NCBI GenBank assembly: GCA_037441445.1
Contig: JBBISE010000009.1
Span: 10,968-74,967, forward strand
Length of the DNA stretch: 64,000 nucleotides
Direction: 5' to 3'
Origin: JAAYQU01 sp037441445
GTDB taxonomy: Bacteria; Bacteroidota; Bacteroidia; Bacteroidales; Salinivirgaceae
Of the stretch, positions 1 to 8,705 are shown piece by piece. The translations under genes and the position numbers were made by a program. Position 1 is the stretch's first letter. Every line of letters starts with the position of its first letter. The notes beneath the pieces are model-generated. The model was given only the letters and a program-made list of their open reading frames with translations, did no database searches and was not told the origin of the DNA.

Positions 1-379
1 TCATGACAAAGGCGTTTTTACGCGAAATGGTGCTCAGACAGCGGAATCCACTGTTCCAGGCCGTGTTGTACATCACATCGTTCATGATTTTTCCAATACC
101 TTTTCCTTCCCACTTTTCATCGACCAAACGCCCGACGAAACATTTCCTGTTCCAAAAACACCGAAGGAAAAAGTAACCAACCAGTGTCTTTTCCTGAAAT
201 ACACCCATAGTAATTAATGAGCGACTTACGAGCGCCCGTTGGATAGATTTTTTGTCGAAACCATGGGGGCGAAAATAGGTCAGGCGATTGGGATTTTGGG
301 AACCAATAAGTTGTTTTACAATTTCCAAATCGTTCTTTGATAACAGTCTTGTTGAATAGGAACCCTCTTGATTATCCAT
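1..379 (-). CDS. GNAT-family N-acetyltransferase, partial (runs off left edge)
   Basis: The reading frame opens at ATG 379 and stays open to the window edge, so only the N-terminal 126 residues are visible. The segment GRLVDEKWEGKGIGKIM resembles the acetyl-CoA-binding loop of GNAT enzymes (R/Q-x-x-G-x-G/A), followed by a helix and then NAFVM. It is the last gene seen of the minus-strand glycan operon, 118 bp downstream of the ATP-grasp gene. GNAT proteins in such loci usually acetylate amino sugars, so it might supply the 4-amino acetylation (PseH role) not otherwise found here; that is a guess. The C-terminus is outside the window. Confidence 0.7.
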   Translation of the reverse strand, partial: MDNQEGSYSTRLLSKNDLEIVKQLIGSQNPNRLTYFRPHGFDKKSIQRALVSRSLITMGVFQEKTLVGYFFLRCFWNRKCFVGRLVDEKWEGKGIGKIMNDVMYNTAWNSGFRCLSTISRKNAFVM

Positions 380-497
380 TGTGCTTTGAAGTTCTTTCCT
401 TACTCTTTTTTCGTGCAGAAGAATAAACAGACCACTGTTTACACGTTCTATCAAAAGCCATAGAAACCCAAAATTGTGTTTTACAAAAAGAAGGAGT

Positions 498-1553
498 TTA
501 ATGAGCATTGGATCTGTTTTTTCTTTTTATCGCTAAAAACTCGGAAAGATGTCTGTCTAAAACATCTTTCATCCCCTGATTAACAGGCAATTGCCATAGT
601 ATTTTACACCAGTTGTGGTTCCCTTCCAACAGTCCCGGCCCTTGCTGGGTTATGGCAATGTCCCAACCTATAGAACGGTTTTGTGTGTTATGCAGAGCCG
701 CTTTCTCAACCATTTGGAGGGTTTCTTTCCAAAATGGTATTTCGAACCCCGGAATGGTCACTCCGGAAACAGGGTGCTTTGTAACCGGTAGTTTAGTAAT
801 GTCACTGTAAACGGCTACTCCGTCAACTTTGCCGGATTCTATGTTTATTGGAGCAGCAATATTCCCTGAAGCCATATTGTCCACATGGCTGTTGACGGTA
901 ATGCGAAGGCGGGCACCAAGAATTACCACCTTGTTTTCGCTGTCCAGTTGGGTAATAATGCGGATGGTATTTAAACCAGATCCTGACAGTTGCATAAGGT
1001 TTGGGTGCTGCTCAATGAATTCCTCTACCAAATTAAATCCCTTTCCTTTCATGTAGTTTGAAAGAGATTGTGTTGTAAAATCCTTCGCATTGTGCAGTTC
1101 AATTCCCCAGCCACATTGTCCTTTCGAATCTTTCAGAATAATTTTCCCCGATGGATTTTCAAGAATAGATTCAGCATTGTCGGGTTGTACCAGAAGATTT
1201 TCCAGCGAACAGTAACGGTGTATAATAAACGGACGATAGGTTCGATAAAATTCAATTTTATTGGCCAGAACATTTCTGTAAGCCGGGGGATTCATGAGTA
1301 AATCGTATTCATATTTGTATCCGGTTCCTGCCCAGCAAGCACGTTCGTTGTCATCTTTTTCATAAAACCGGAAATGGAAATAATCCATTAAACCCAAGTT
1401 GTTTTTATAGACACTACGCAAAACATCGATCCACAATGCAAGACTTGAAATTTTTTTTTCGCGCTTGACATGGTTAAAGAATTTTTTGAAAAGAGGCCGG
1501 TTTAGCTTCCACAAATAGTAAAAAAGGTATTTACTTCGGGTAATGAATTTCAT
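498..1553 (-). CDS. Sugar-transfer-associated ATP-grasp protein
   Basis: The 351-residue protein matches the ATP-grasp family found beside glycosyltransferases (ATPgrasp_ST type). A nucleotide-binding strand is visible at KDSKGQCGWGIEL (about residue 140), then LVEEFIEQHP, NTIRIITQL, and a C-terminal metal/ATP site around GWDIAITQQGPGLLEGNHNW. ATP-grasp enzymes form amide, ester or thioester bonds through an acyl-phosphate, so a role in adding an amino acid or acyl group to the glycan is plausible. The substrate cannot be read from sequence. It is co-directional with the glycosyltransferases upstream (30 bp gap). Confidence 0.75.
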   Translation of the reverse strand: MKFITRSKYLFYYLWKLNRPLFKKFFNHVKREKKISSLALWIDVLRSVYKNNLGLMDYFHFRFYEKDDNERACWAGTGYKYEYDLLMNPPAYRNVLANKIEFYRTYRPFIIHRYCSLENLLVQPDNAESILENPSGKIILKDSKGQCGWGIELHNAKDFTTQSLSNYMKGKGFNLVEEFIEQHPNLMQLSGSGLNTIRIITQLDSENKVVILGARLRITVNSHVDNMASGNIAAPINIESGKVDGVAVYSDITKLPVTKHPVSGVTIPGFEIPFWKETLQMVEKAALHNTQNRSIGWDIAITQQGPGLLEGNHNWCKILWQLPVNQGMKDVLDRHLSEFLAIKRKNRSNAH

Positions 1554-1583
1554 TATCTGCTTGTTTTAGTTCGCTTTACAATA

Positions 1584-2663
1584 TCAGGAACAAATGAAAT
1601 CGAGGAATTGTTGCCCGATTTTGTCAATGGAAAGTCGATCCCTGATTTTCAACGCATTATTTCCCAACCGGGCAATTTCATCGGGGTTTGATATCAGAAA
1701 TTCCATTTGCTTTGCCAGTTCCTCTACGTTTCCATCTTCAACCAAAATTCCGTCAACGCCTTTTGTAATAATTTCGCGGGGGCCTGCATTGATATCAAAA
1801 CTGATGCAAGCCAATCCGGCGGCCATGGATTCAAGCAGAGCATTGGGCATACCCTCGCTTCTCGATGGCAAAACAAATATTTTACATTCTGCTGCCAATC
1901 GGTCAACCTCTTTAACATTGTTGATTAACTCAACTTTTTTCGTCAGATTAAACTTTGTAATCAATGCCTTGATATTCTGAGTTTCAGGACCATTGCTGCC
2001 CGCAATGATTAACGTGAAGTCCTTATCTGCCAGCAAACTGAAAGCTTCAATTAACCTGTCAAAACCTTTGACATACCAGTGCCGTCCAACGCTGAGAATG
2101 CAATTTTTACGTACTATCTCGGGAAACAGCCTGACCTCCTTGACCGGGTTTGATATGACCTTGACATTGATGTTTTTACCCAACATTTCTCTTTTTTGTT
2201 GTGCGGCCCTATCTGTCTGAGCAATAACACCATAGGCTCTTTTGTATAGAATTTTTCGCAAAAAGGCAACGTGCCATTGGAATGTTAAACCCGGGCTGGC
2301 TCTGTCGCTGATGAAAATGCGCGTTTTTAAACCAATACCGGCCATTAAAACTAAAATATTTGACCAATCGCCATAAGCTACTACAACATCGGGTTTTAGT
2401 AATCGAAGCTGCTTGCGAAGGAAAAGAACAATCTTTAAGTAGTACACTAGCTTGTTTTCCTTTTTTTTGTCCAGCGGAGGATCTATAACAGTGATGCTTT
2501 CGTTGAGTTTGAAAAAGTGAGGAAAGTTGTACAAAGTAATGAAATGCAATTTTTTAACCCGAGTACTAAGATAGTTCGCCATGGTGCTGGCTGCGTTTTC
2601 GAGACCACCAAGTTGTAGCGAAGGGGCTACAAAAACCACGGTTTGCTCTTTTTTATCCCTCAT
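1584..2663 (-). CDS. Glycosyltransferase family 4
   Basis: 359 residues with a GT-B fold signature. The N-terminal LQLGGLENAASTMANYL is the acceptor-side glycine-rich loop. The C-terminal half has VGRHWYVKGFDRLIEAF and the donor-binding E-x7-E region FVLPSRSEGMPNALLESMA, followed by GPREII and DGILVEDGN. It probably adds one sugar of the repeat unit at the cytoplasmic membrane face from a nucleotide-sugar donor. Its start overlaps the end of the next gene upstream by 11 bp, so the two are likely translationally coupled. Donor and acceptor are unknown. Confidence 0.88.
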   Translation of the reverse strand: MRDKKEQTVVFVAPSLQLGGLENAASTMANYLSTRVKKLHFITLYNFPHFFKLNESITVIDPPLDKKKENKLVYYLKIVLFLRKQLRLLKPDVVVAYGDWSNILVLMAGIGLKTRIFISDRASPGLTFQWHVAFLRKILYKRAYGVIAQTDRAAQQKREMLGKNINVKVISNPVKEVRLFPEIVRKNCILSVGRHWYVKGFDRLIEAFSLLADKDFTLIIAGSNGPETQNIKALITKFNLTKKVELINNVKEVDRLAAECKIFVLPSRSEGMPNALLESMAAGLACISFDINAGPREIITKGVDGILVEDGNVEELAKQMEFLISNPDEIARLGNNALKIRDRLSIDKIGQQFLDFICS

Positions 2664-3792
2664 AGTGAAGTTGAGCGTTTAAAAGTTCGTTGTAGGCTTC
2701 AAGGGTTTCAGAAATATAAAGCTTTCGGTCATACATGCCACGGGAGGAAATACAGTTTTCTCTTAATTCTTCAAGTTTTTGATTCTTTCGCATTAAATCA
2801 ACAATAACTGCGGCATACCTTTCTGGTGCTTGTTCCGATACTACAATACCATTGTAGTTGTGCTTAACAACATGGCGGCAACCTCTGCTGTTGCTTGTCA
2901 GAACGGGAACACCACAAGCAATGGATTCCATCAGGTTAACGGGCATCCCTTCGCGTGTACTGGGAAAAATAGTAATATCAGCAATGCTCAGATAGGCGTG
3001 AAGGTTCTCAACAAAACCGGTTAGTTTTATGGATGGATTGCTTTTAAGTTCCTCTAATTCAATGTCTGAAAGTCCGGATGTATGTATGGGATCAAAACTG
3101 CCGCAAACCAAAAACTTCAATTCGGGAATCGTTTTTTGTGCTTCGATAAATGCCTTTAAGGCTATGTCAAAACCCTTGAAACGAACTATCCGGCCAACAT
3201 AGATGACAATTTTGTCGGTGGGCAGAAATCCCAGCTCATTTCGTTGTTTTTCTCTGTTTTCTTTAGGTAAAGGCGTAAAGCGGGACAAATCGCCGCCGAA
3301 ACCCGGAGCGTATTGGCATCTTATTTTGGGCACTTTTGCCCTTGTTTGCATGTAATCGTCTTCGGTCAGCACATAGCTTATGTCGCATTTGCGCAAAGAC
3401 AAAACCTCCGGTATCATATAGAAAAACCTTTTGAACCAACCTTTTGCCAAGGTATAGACCAAACCTTGTATTGTGCAGATAGTTTTTGGAAACCCCCTAA
3501 AATGTGCAAGATACGTTAAAAATGCTGCTGATGAAAAATGGACGTGAATCAAGTCAGGCAGCTCGCTTCGAACAATCTTCTTTAATGCTCTCGATGAAGC
3601 CAGCATTTTTCGCAGATCGGCATTTCTTGGAAAATCAACGAAGTGGTATTTTACTCCATCAAGGTAACAAGGGCTGTCGTATTTTTTACACACCACATGA
3701 ACTTCAACGCCATTTCTGGAAAGGCTTTCGGTAAGTGAAGACAAAAAAACACGGAAGCTGAGGGGAGATGGAATTACAAATAAAATTTTCAT
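2653..3792 (-). CDS. Glycosyltransferase family 4
   Basis: 379 residues. The start MKILFVIPSPLSFRVFLSSL and the internal HVHFSSAAFLTYLA are typical of the GT4 N-terminal Rossmann domain. The donor domain shows VIYVGRIVRFKGFDIALKAF and IFPSTREGMPVNLMESIACG, a retaining GT4 E-x7-E motif, then NYNGIVV. It resembles WbpH/WcaL-type enzymes of O-antigen loci in general layout. It lies 14 bp downstream of a GT2 gene and overlaps the next GT4, so it is part of one transcript. The linkage made is unknown. Confidence 0.88.
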   Translation of the reverse strand: MKILFVIPSPLSFRVFLSSLTESLSRNGVEVHVVCKKYDSPCYLDGVKYHFVDFPRNADLRKMLASSRALKKIVRSELPDLIHVHFSSAAFLTYLAHFRGFPKTICTIQGLVYTLAKGWFKRFFYMIPEVLSLRKCDISYVLTEDDYMQTRAKVPKIRCQYAPGFGGDLSRFTPLPKENREKQRNELGFLPTDKIVIYVGRIVRFKGFDIALKAFIEAQKTIPELKFLVCGSFDPIHTSGLSDIELEELKSNPSIKLTGFVENLHAYLSIADITIFPSTREGMPVNLMESIACGVPVLTSNSRGCRHVVKHNYNGIVVSEQAPERYAAVIVDLMRKNQKLEELRENCISSRGMYDRKLYISETLEAYNELLNAQLHYEG

Positions 3793-3806
3793 TCTATTAA
3801 GGGCTG

Positions 3807-4694
3807 TTATTTAGTATATAGGGTGATTGAGAGGGTTTCCCAAATTCGTTTGTAGTCGGCAGTTTCTGTTGGTGTTGGTTTTCTTCCCCTTCGGGCAACC
3901 ACCCTATCGACGCCTAAAATTGGGACTATCAAGCTGTAAGCAACTATTTTTATTATGTTCAACGCCAGTTTATTTAATCCGGTTACTGGTTTTTTCCTTA
4001 GTAAAACAAAAACTGATTTCAAATTTTTAAACTGATATGACATTAGTTTCCTGAAAGTTACAGTTCCTATTTCATCATAGAAGTAGAGCATGTCGGGCAT
4101 CATTTGGAATTGTTTTCCATCGAGGTACCTGTAAATATAATCAAGATCCTCGCCAACATCCAGACCAGTGTTGAACCGGACATTTTTCGCCTCCGAGGTT
4201 CTTAACATACACGACGCTGTTATTGCGGGGAAAGGTTCGCCGTAGTGAAAAGTCCGGGGAGTACCACTCCCAATCGACCGGACTGAACGCAATTCTTTAG
4301 TCTGATCCACAACACCGGTTCCGCTGGAAACCAGGGCCAGATTGGGATTTTTCTCAAGAATGGAAACTTGTCGTTCAATTTTCGCGGGGTGGTAGAAATC
4401 ATCGGCATCGAGAAAGGCGACATATTTGCCTTCGGCGTTATCGAGGGCTACCTGACGGGCATTGCCCCTTCCTTTGTTTTTATCGAGATGAATAATTTTA
4501 AAATGGGGGTTTTGGGAGTATTGTTGAAGGAAATTACGGGTTCCATCAGTGCTTCCGTCGTTTACTACAACACAAAGCCAGTTTTTGTGGGTTTGAAGAA
4601 ACAGCGATGCAAACGCCAACCTCAAGGTAGCGGCACTGTTATAGGCAGGCATCAGAACTGAAACCAAAGGTTGTTTTTCTGGTGTTGAATTCAT
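3807..4694 (-). CDS. Glycosyltransferase family 2
   Basis: 295 residues with a clear GT-A domain at the N-terminus: PLVSVLMPAYNSAATLRLAF, then VVVNDGSTDGT and the DxD-like metal site AFLDADDFYH near residue 98. GT2 enzymes are inverting transferases using UDP- or dTDP-sugars. The C-terminal part (PVTGLNKLALNIIKIVAYSLIVPILG) may hold an amphipathic membrane-associated helix. It is the third of three consecutive transferases and begins 5 bp after the deacetylase-like gene upstream. Confidence 0.9.
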   Translation of the reverse strand: MNSTPEKQPLVSVLMPAYNSAATLRLAFASLFLQTHKNWLCVVVNDGSTDGTRNFLQQYSQNPHFKIIHLDKNKGRGNARQVALDNAEGKYVAFLDADDFYHPAKIERQVSILEKNPNLALVSSGTGVVDQTKELRSVRSIGSGTPRTFHYGEPFPAITASCMLRTSEAKNVRFNTGLDVGEDLDYIYRYLDGKQFQMMPDMLYFYDEIGTVTFRKLMSYQFKNLKSVFVLLRKKPVTGLNKLALNIIKIVAYSLIVPILGVDRVVARRGRKPTPTETADYKRIWETLSITLYTK

Positions 4695-4699
4695 GGGGC

Positions 4700-5830
4700 T
4701 TAGTTTTTTTGTAGCAACTTTGCAAAATCATTAAACGTCATGAATTCAGCATCGGGCCATTTCCTGGTAATTCCTAATAGCAAGAATGACAAACTCTTTA
4801 GCCCCAAATCGCGGTTTTCGGGTTCAATTCCGCCAACAAAGTTAACCCTGTGCGAACTAATGATGGCAGGTTTGTTCCACCGGAAAGCTGTTGCCATATC
4901 TTTCAGCGTTTGATCAACACAGTCAGCTGAAGGGTTTGCGTTGGGCTCGAACATGCAATTCCGGGTTATAGTTTTTTGACCGCTTTGGTTTTGCTGCCCC
5001 AATTTGTAAAACTCCTTTTTATAGTTTCCGTTGCCCAGGGGTTCAAAACTAATCTTCGATCGATCGATAAAATCAATCCCCTGTTTTTTTAAGGCTGGTT
5101 CAATGGCTTTGTTGTGCAACAACGAGGTTGATGTAAAAAGGATGGGCGAATAGCCAAAAAGGGATTTAAAAATCCTGATGCCATCCTCAATCATTAATTC
5201 CTGGCGTTGTAGCATAGCCTGATCTTCAAAATCGAAAGCTGCCATGTACTCGCTCATATATTTTGTTTGAACACCCACAGGAACTCCAATGGCATGATGT
5301 TCGAACGCTTTCTTCAGGTTTTTATTCCCATTTCGAAGCTCGTTTAACCAAAACTCGTTGTGAAAATGCTCGCGGCCATGAAATTGGGGAACAAAAAGCT
5401 TGTCGTCGATTCCCTGCTTCCAGAGCGCGAATACATTTGATGAAGGGTAATATCTTTCCAGCGTTTCAGTAAAGGGTTCATAAACAAACTTTTGAAACTC
5501 CGACTCCCGGATTTTATCGAAACTTGGATTGACAACCGTGGTAAGGGCTGTAAAAGATGGGGCGTTTCCATTTCTGTCTTTTACCGATTTCAAAACCTCG
5601 AACAAGGCCGATAAATCTGTGTTCGAAGCAAGTGTGTCGTAAGCATTAAACCGATTTGTCAGACAAGGAATGCCTTCGCGTTCAAGAGCATCGCGTGATT
5701 GGCGGGACGGGATACGGATTGTACCCCAGTCATCAACCAGAAACAGAACTATTTTTCTCTTTGTTGACCAACCGGGTATATTCGAAATATTCTTAACCAG
5801 GTTTGCTTTTATGGTGTGTAATAAGCTCAT
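4700..5830 (-). CDS. NodB-like polysaccharide deacetylase-family protein, paralogue A
   Basis: 376 residues. The metal-triad elements of NodB-homology (CE4) deacetylases can be read: VDDWGTIRIPS (the two Asp, residues about 32-42), QFHGREHFHNEFW with the HxxxH pair, and the C-terminal IISSHRVNFVGG in place of the catalytic His loop. The family is usually annotated polysaccharide (de)acetylase in Bacteroidota. It is clearly paralogous to the protein at 8702-9850: the same blocks (PFTETL, RNCxFEP, PDxEF) occur in the same order. It overlaps the next gene upstream by 4 bp (ATGA). Whether it acts on the polymer or a lipid-linked unit is unknown; no signal peptide is seen, suggesting a cytoplasmic role. 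Confidence 0.75.
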   Translation of the reverse strand: MSLLHTIKANLVKNISNIPGWSTKRKIVLFLVDDWGTIRIPSRQSRDALEREGIPCLTNRFNAYDTLASNTDLSALFEVLKSVKDRNGNAPSFTALTTVVNPSFDKIRESEFQKFVYEPFTETLERYYPSSNVFALWKQGIDDKLFVPQFHGREHFHNEFWLNELRNGNKNLKKAFEHHAIGVPVGVQTKYMSEYMAAFDFEDQAMLQRQELMIEDGIRIFKSLFGYSPILFTSTSLLHNKAIEPALKKQGIDFIDRSKISFEPLGNGNYKKEFYKLGQQNQSGQKTITRNCMFEPNANPSADCVDQTLKDMATAFRWNKPAIISSHRVNFVGGIEPENRDLGLKSLSFLLLGITRKWPDAEFMTFNDFAKLLQKN

Positions 5831-6843
5831 AGTTTTTCACTTTTTTGTAACAGGTTCTCAATTATCCAACCATAAATAGTAAAGGGTTCGTTGTGCCATT
5901 GCAATTGGCTGTCCCAGTATCCGGGACAGGCGTCGTATCCTTCGGGGACAAAACCGTAACTCACTTCTACAACCTTGGGGACACCCTTTTCAAAAATAAA
6001 ATCGAAAGCCGAACACTGGCTTTGAATTTTTTTATGTAGATCAAATGACAACTTAATCAACTCGTTGTCAAACAACTCTTTATCATATAAAATATGGCCG
6101 CTTCCCGATGCCCGGAAATCGTTTTTCCGTACCATTCGTTTGATGGCAATAGCTTTTTCTCCAATAACAATTACGCGAATATCGTGATCGTTTCCTGCCA
6201 CAAAATCCTGAAAATAGACATAGCCTTTTTCGCGACCCATGATTTTTGCATACTCAGGAACCTTGAAAAAACGCAGGATACCTTTGACAACATCAAAAAC
6301 ACTTGTTTTACCTAACCTGTATTTTCGCCAACGCTCTTTCAAGCTTCCCAGTTTATCGTATTGGGGAAACCCCTTGCCAAAAGCAATGGCAATAAGTCGT
6401 TCGGCATGTTTTATGCTTTTCACAAGCCGAACGTTTGTGGAACCGGCTCCTCCCCTTAGTTTAAAAACTTTAGGGTACTCAGTATTTCTGGCCCACAGTA
6501 TTGCAGATTGTTTGTCGTAAAAAACATTGGCGTTGACAGAGGGAATGCCCAAAACCTCAAACAAATATTTTTGTGCCACCTTATCGTCAAAGTGCCAGGC
6601 GGTTTTAAAATCAGGAAATACAGGCATGCCACAATGCTCAAGGGCAAACATTAATTGTTTTGCAAAAACCACATCGCGGGGGAGCATATGATTATGGTGC
6701 CAAAGCAAAGCCTTACACCCTTTCAATTGAGACATTATGTCGGTTGCATAGCAATTGACAAGTTTGTAGGGCAAGTTGTGCTCTTTACAATAATGCTCCC
6801 ACCGTGGATGGAATCCTTGTTTGCTGTTATGGATGGCTATCAT
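5827..6843 (-). CDS. ATP-grasp ligase, RimK-like
   Basis: 338 residues. ATP-grasp elements are present: FKLRGGAGSTNVRLVKS (glycine-rich phosphate loop, about residue 128), then VYFQDFVAGNDHDIRVIVIG, and the metal-binding end FDFIFEKGVPKVVEVSYGF. The fold suggests ATP-dependent coupling of a carboxylate to an amine. It shares a 4-bp start/stop overlap with deacetylase-like A downstream and lies 15 bp after the DUF362 gene, so it belongs to the coupled five-gene set at 4.7-9.9 kb. Substrates are not predictable from sequence alone. Confidence 0.75.
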   Translation of the reverse strand: MIAIHNSKQGFHPRWEHYCKEHNLPYKLVNCYATDIMSQLKGCKALLWHHNHMLPRDVVFAKQLMFALEHCGMPVFPDFKTAWHFDDKVAQKYLFEVLGIPSVNANVFYDKQSAILWARNTEYPKVFKLRGGAGSTNVRLVKSIKHAERLIAIAFGKGFPQYDKLGSLKERWRKYRLGKTSVFDVVKGILRFFKVPEYAKIMGREKGYVYFQDFVAGNDHDIRVIVIGEKAIAIKRMVRKNDFRASGSGHILYDKELFDNELIKLSFDLHKKIQSQCSAFDFIFEKGVPKVVEVSYGFVPEGYDACPGYWDSQLQWHNEPFTIYGWIIENLLQKSEKL

Positions 6844-6858
6844 GGCATTGTATTTTGG

Positions 6859-8193
6859 TCAAGTTCTGAGGTGTTTAACCCAACCCGGAGGGGGTGTGGC
6901 CTGGCAGCGGTGTTTCTTCAAATCATCGAGTGTGGCTGTCATATCATTGATTTTCAAATCATAATCAAGTTTCTTCGAATTCTCGTAAGCCGTTTTCAAA
7001 AGGGGGATTTTGGTAAAATCAAAGCCTATGAGTACACCCATAGCTACATCGGTTATGGATGATAAGTTTGAGAAACAAATGATTCCAAGTGGCAAAGGTT
7101 CCGGTTTCAACGGGCCATCGGCCTGACCACCAACAATGCCATCGGTTACGCTGTATATTTTTCGAACCGGAGTGTTGGATAGGGTTCCATTGGCATTGCC
7201 GTATTCGGCTATTTTATTAATGTCGAGCACCATACGCCACGTAGTATCGTTTCCATGCCATGCTGCAGCCAGGTTTTGCTCCTGACTTGGAAGGGCAAGC
7301 CTTCGGAAAAGGGACGAAATTTTTCTCCAAATCTTAAAAGCAACTTTACCTTGCTTTTTGTTCGATTTATCGAGGGAAAACTCAGCCAAACGAAGAAAAA
7401 TATTTGATCCGGGATAACAATCACCACCACTTTTTGTACCGCCCATGCGGTGATGTGGCAGGAAATCCTTGTCGCCATTCACGCCCACTAATATTTTAAG
7501 TGCGTTGGTAAGCCCCGCTTTCTGGTGTGTCTTTACTTTAGGAACAGTAATTACTATATCATGATCGAACAACTCCTTGGTGATACAGTATTTATGAACT
7601 CCGGGTCGATGTGATTCAGCCAGTCTGTCCGGATCGTAGTCCGTAACCCGGAACAGCTTTCGCTTGTTTTCGCTAATGGGTTCAAGATAACTCTCCTTGC
7701 CCAAATCAAAAATTACATACTCACTTAACGGGTTTAATTCCCGCGTCTGTGTGTTGGTTGTGGGATCGAACATTACCCGCCGAAAATCCTTAATTTGTAT
7801 GGCAACACCGTATTTTTCTTCAAGATTCCGGATTGACTCCAGAAAAGAGTCACGGACGGTTCTGTTCCAATAGCAACCTTGCACAGGAGCATCGCCAATA
7901 GTCAACTTTTTGGGTTCTTTTTTCAGGACTACCTCTGTCAGGGCTAGCAAAAAATTGTCGTGTGTGCGCATACAAAGTTCATCGCTTTCTTTGCGGTTGT
8001 GCATAACCCAATTGGGCTTTAGTAGCACATTTTTGCCGGCTATTTCACCCAACAATGGGCCAATAGACATTGTTTGCTCTATACTTTGAACTAAAAAGTC
8101 GTATTGTTGATAAAGATTACCCAGTTCAGAAACGCTTCTTTGGGGCAAGCCATCATAAACGGTCTTAATATTTACAAAAGATTTTGGGCTCAT
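6859..8193 (-). CDS. DUF362 domain-containing protein
   Basis: 444 residues. DUF362 hallmarks are NVLLKPNWV near residue 52, the block VPKVKTHQKAGLTNALKILVG, and the C-terminal DGIVGGQADGP loop followed by GVLIGFDFTKIP. No CxxCxxCxxxC ferredoxin motif, which accompanies some DUF362 proteins, is seen. The biochemical function of the family is unknown to me. It overlaps the downstream end of the small membrane-protein gene by 4 bp and precedes the ATP-grasp gene, an arrangement that implies a shared pathway. Confidence 0.8.
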   Translation of the reverse strand: MSPKSFVNIKTVYDGLPQRSVSELGNLYQQYDFLVQSIEQTMSIGPLLGEIAGKNVLLKPNWVMHNRKESDELCMRTHDNFLLALTEVVLKKEPKKLTIGDAPVQGCYWNRTVRDSFLESIRNLEEKYGVAIQIKDFRRVMFDPTTNTQTRELNPLSEYVIFDLGKESYLEPISENKRKLFRVTDYDPDRLAESHRPGVHKYCITKELFDHDIVITVPKVKTHQKAGLTNALKILVGVNGDKDFLPHHRMGGTKSGGDCYPGSNIFLRLAEFSLDKSNKKQGKVAFKIWRKISSLFRRLALPSQEQNLAAAWHGNDTTWRMVLDINKIAEYGNANGTLSNTPVRKIYSVTDGIVGGQADGPLKPEPLPLGIICFSNLSSITDVAMGVLIGFDFTKIPLLKTAYENSKKLDYDLKINDMTATLDDLKKHRCQATPPPGWVKHLRT

Positions 8194-8705
8194 TGGTTTC
8201 CTTTACTTTTTTTGAAAAAGAGGGCAAAAATAGCTGACAGCACCAGCAGTGTAGCCATTTGGAGAAAAAGGTTGGTTGATATCAGTGTCCCTTTGAGTAT
8301 AGCCAGCTGAATAAAAATATACTTGGCAATGTAGTATCCAATCTTGCTCACGACGGTGGATAAAGCCAGGGAAATAAAAACCGGATATTTGGCGCGATTC
8401 ATTAACAGGTGAAACAAATAAATATTAATAACCAGTTCTACAGAAATTAAAAACGCCTTATAAAAAACGGGATGTCCGGTGGTTGCAAGACTAAACAGAG
8501 GTATGGTAAAGGCCAGAAAAAGAGCATTGGGTGTGTTCTTGCTGAGAAGATAGCCTATGAATAAAAACACCCGCATGGGTTCCAAAATGTATAGTGGAAA
8601 TGGTAACAAGTGCGACATTGCCGGAATAAAATAAATGGCAACGAACACGCCAATATCAATAACAATGTTTTTGACAACAGGACGGGTTAAAGCAAGGCTT
8701 TTCAT
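8190..8705 (-). CDS. Small multi-pass membrane protein, unknown function
   Basis: 171 residues dominated by hydrophobic stretches. I count about five likely membrane helices (IVIDIGVFVAIYFIPAM; PMRVFLFIGYLL; ALFLAFTIPLFSLA; AFLISVELVINIYLF; and a C-terminal pair from FISLALS to LLVLSAIFALFF). Size and helix pattern are loosely like an ECF-transporter S component, but no binding signature supports that. ATGA-type 4-bp overlaps on both sides tie its translation to DUF362 and to deacetylase-like B. Confidence 0.6.
   Translation of the reverse strand: MKSLALTRPVVKNIVIDIGVFVAIYFIPAMSHLLPFPLYILEPMRVFLFIGYLLSKNTPNALFLAFTIPLFSLATTGHPVFYKAFLISVELVINIYLFHLLMNRAKYPVFISLALSTVVSKIGYYIAKYIFIQLAILKGTLISTNLFLQMATLLVLSAIFALFFKKSKGNQ

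Noticed and set aside
8190..8705. ECF transporter S component
   Set aside because: Only size and hydrophobicity fit; no substrate-binding or AxxxA-type coupling motif and no ATPase or T-component genes nearby.
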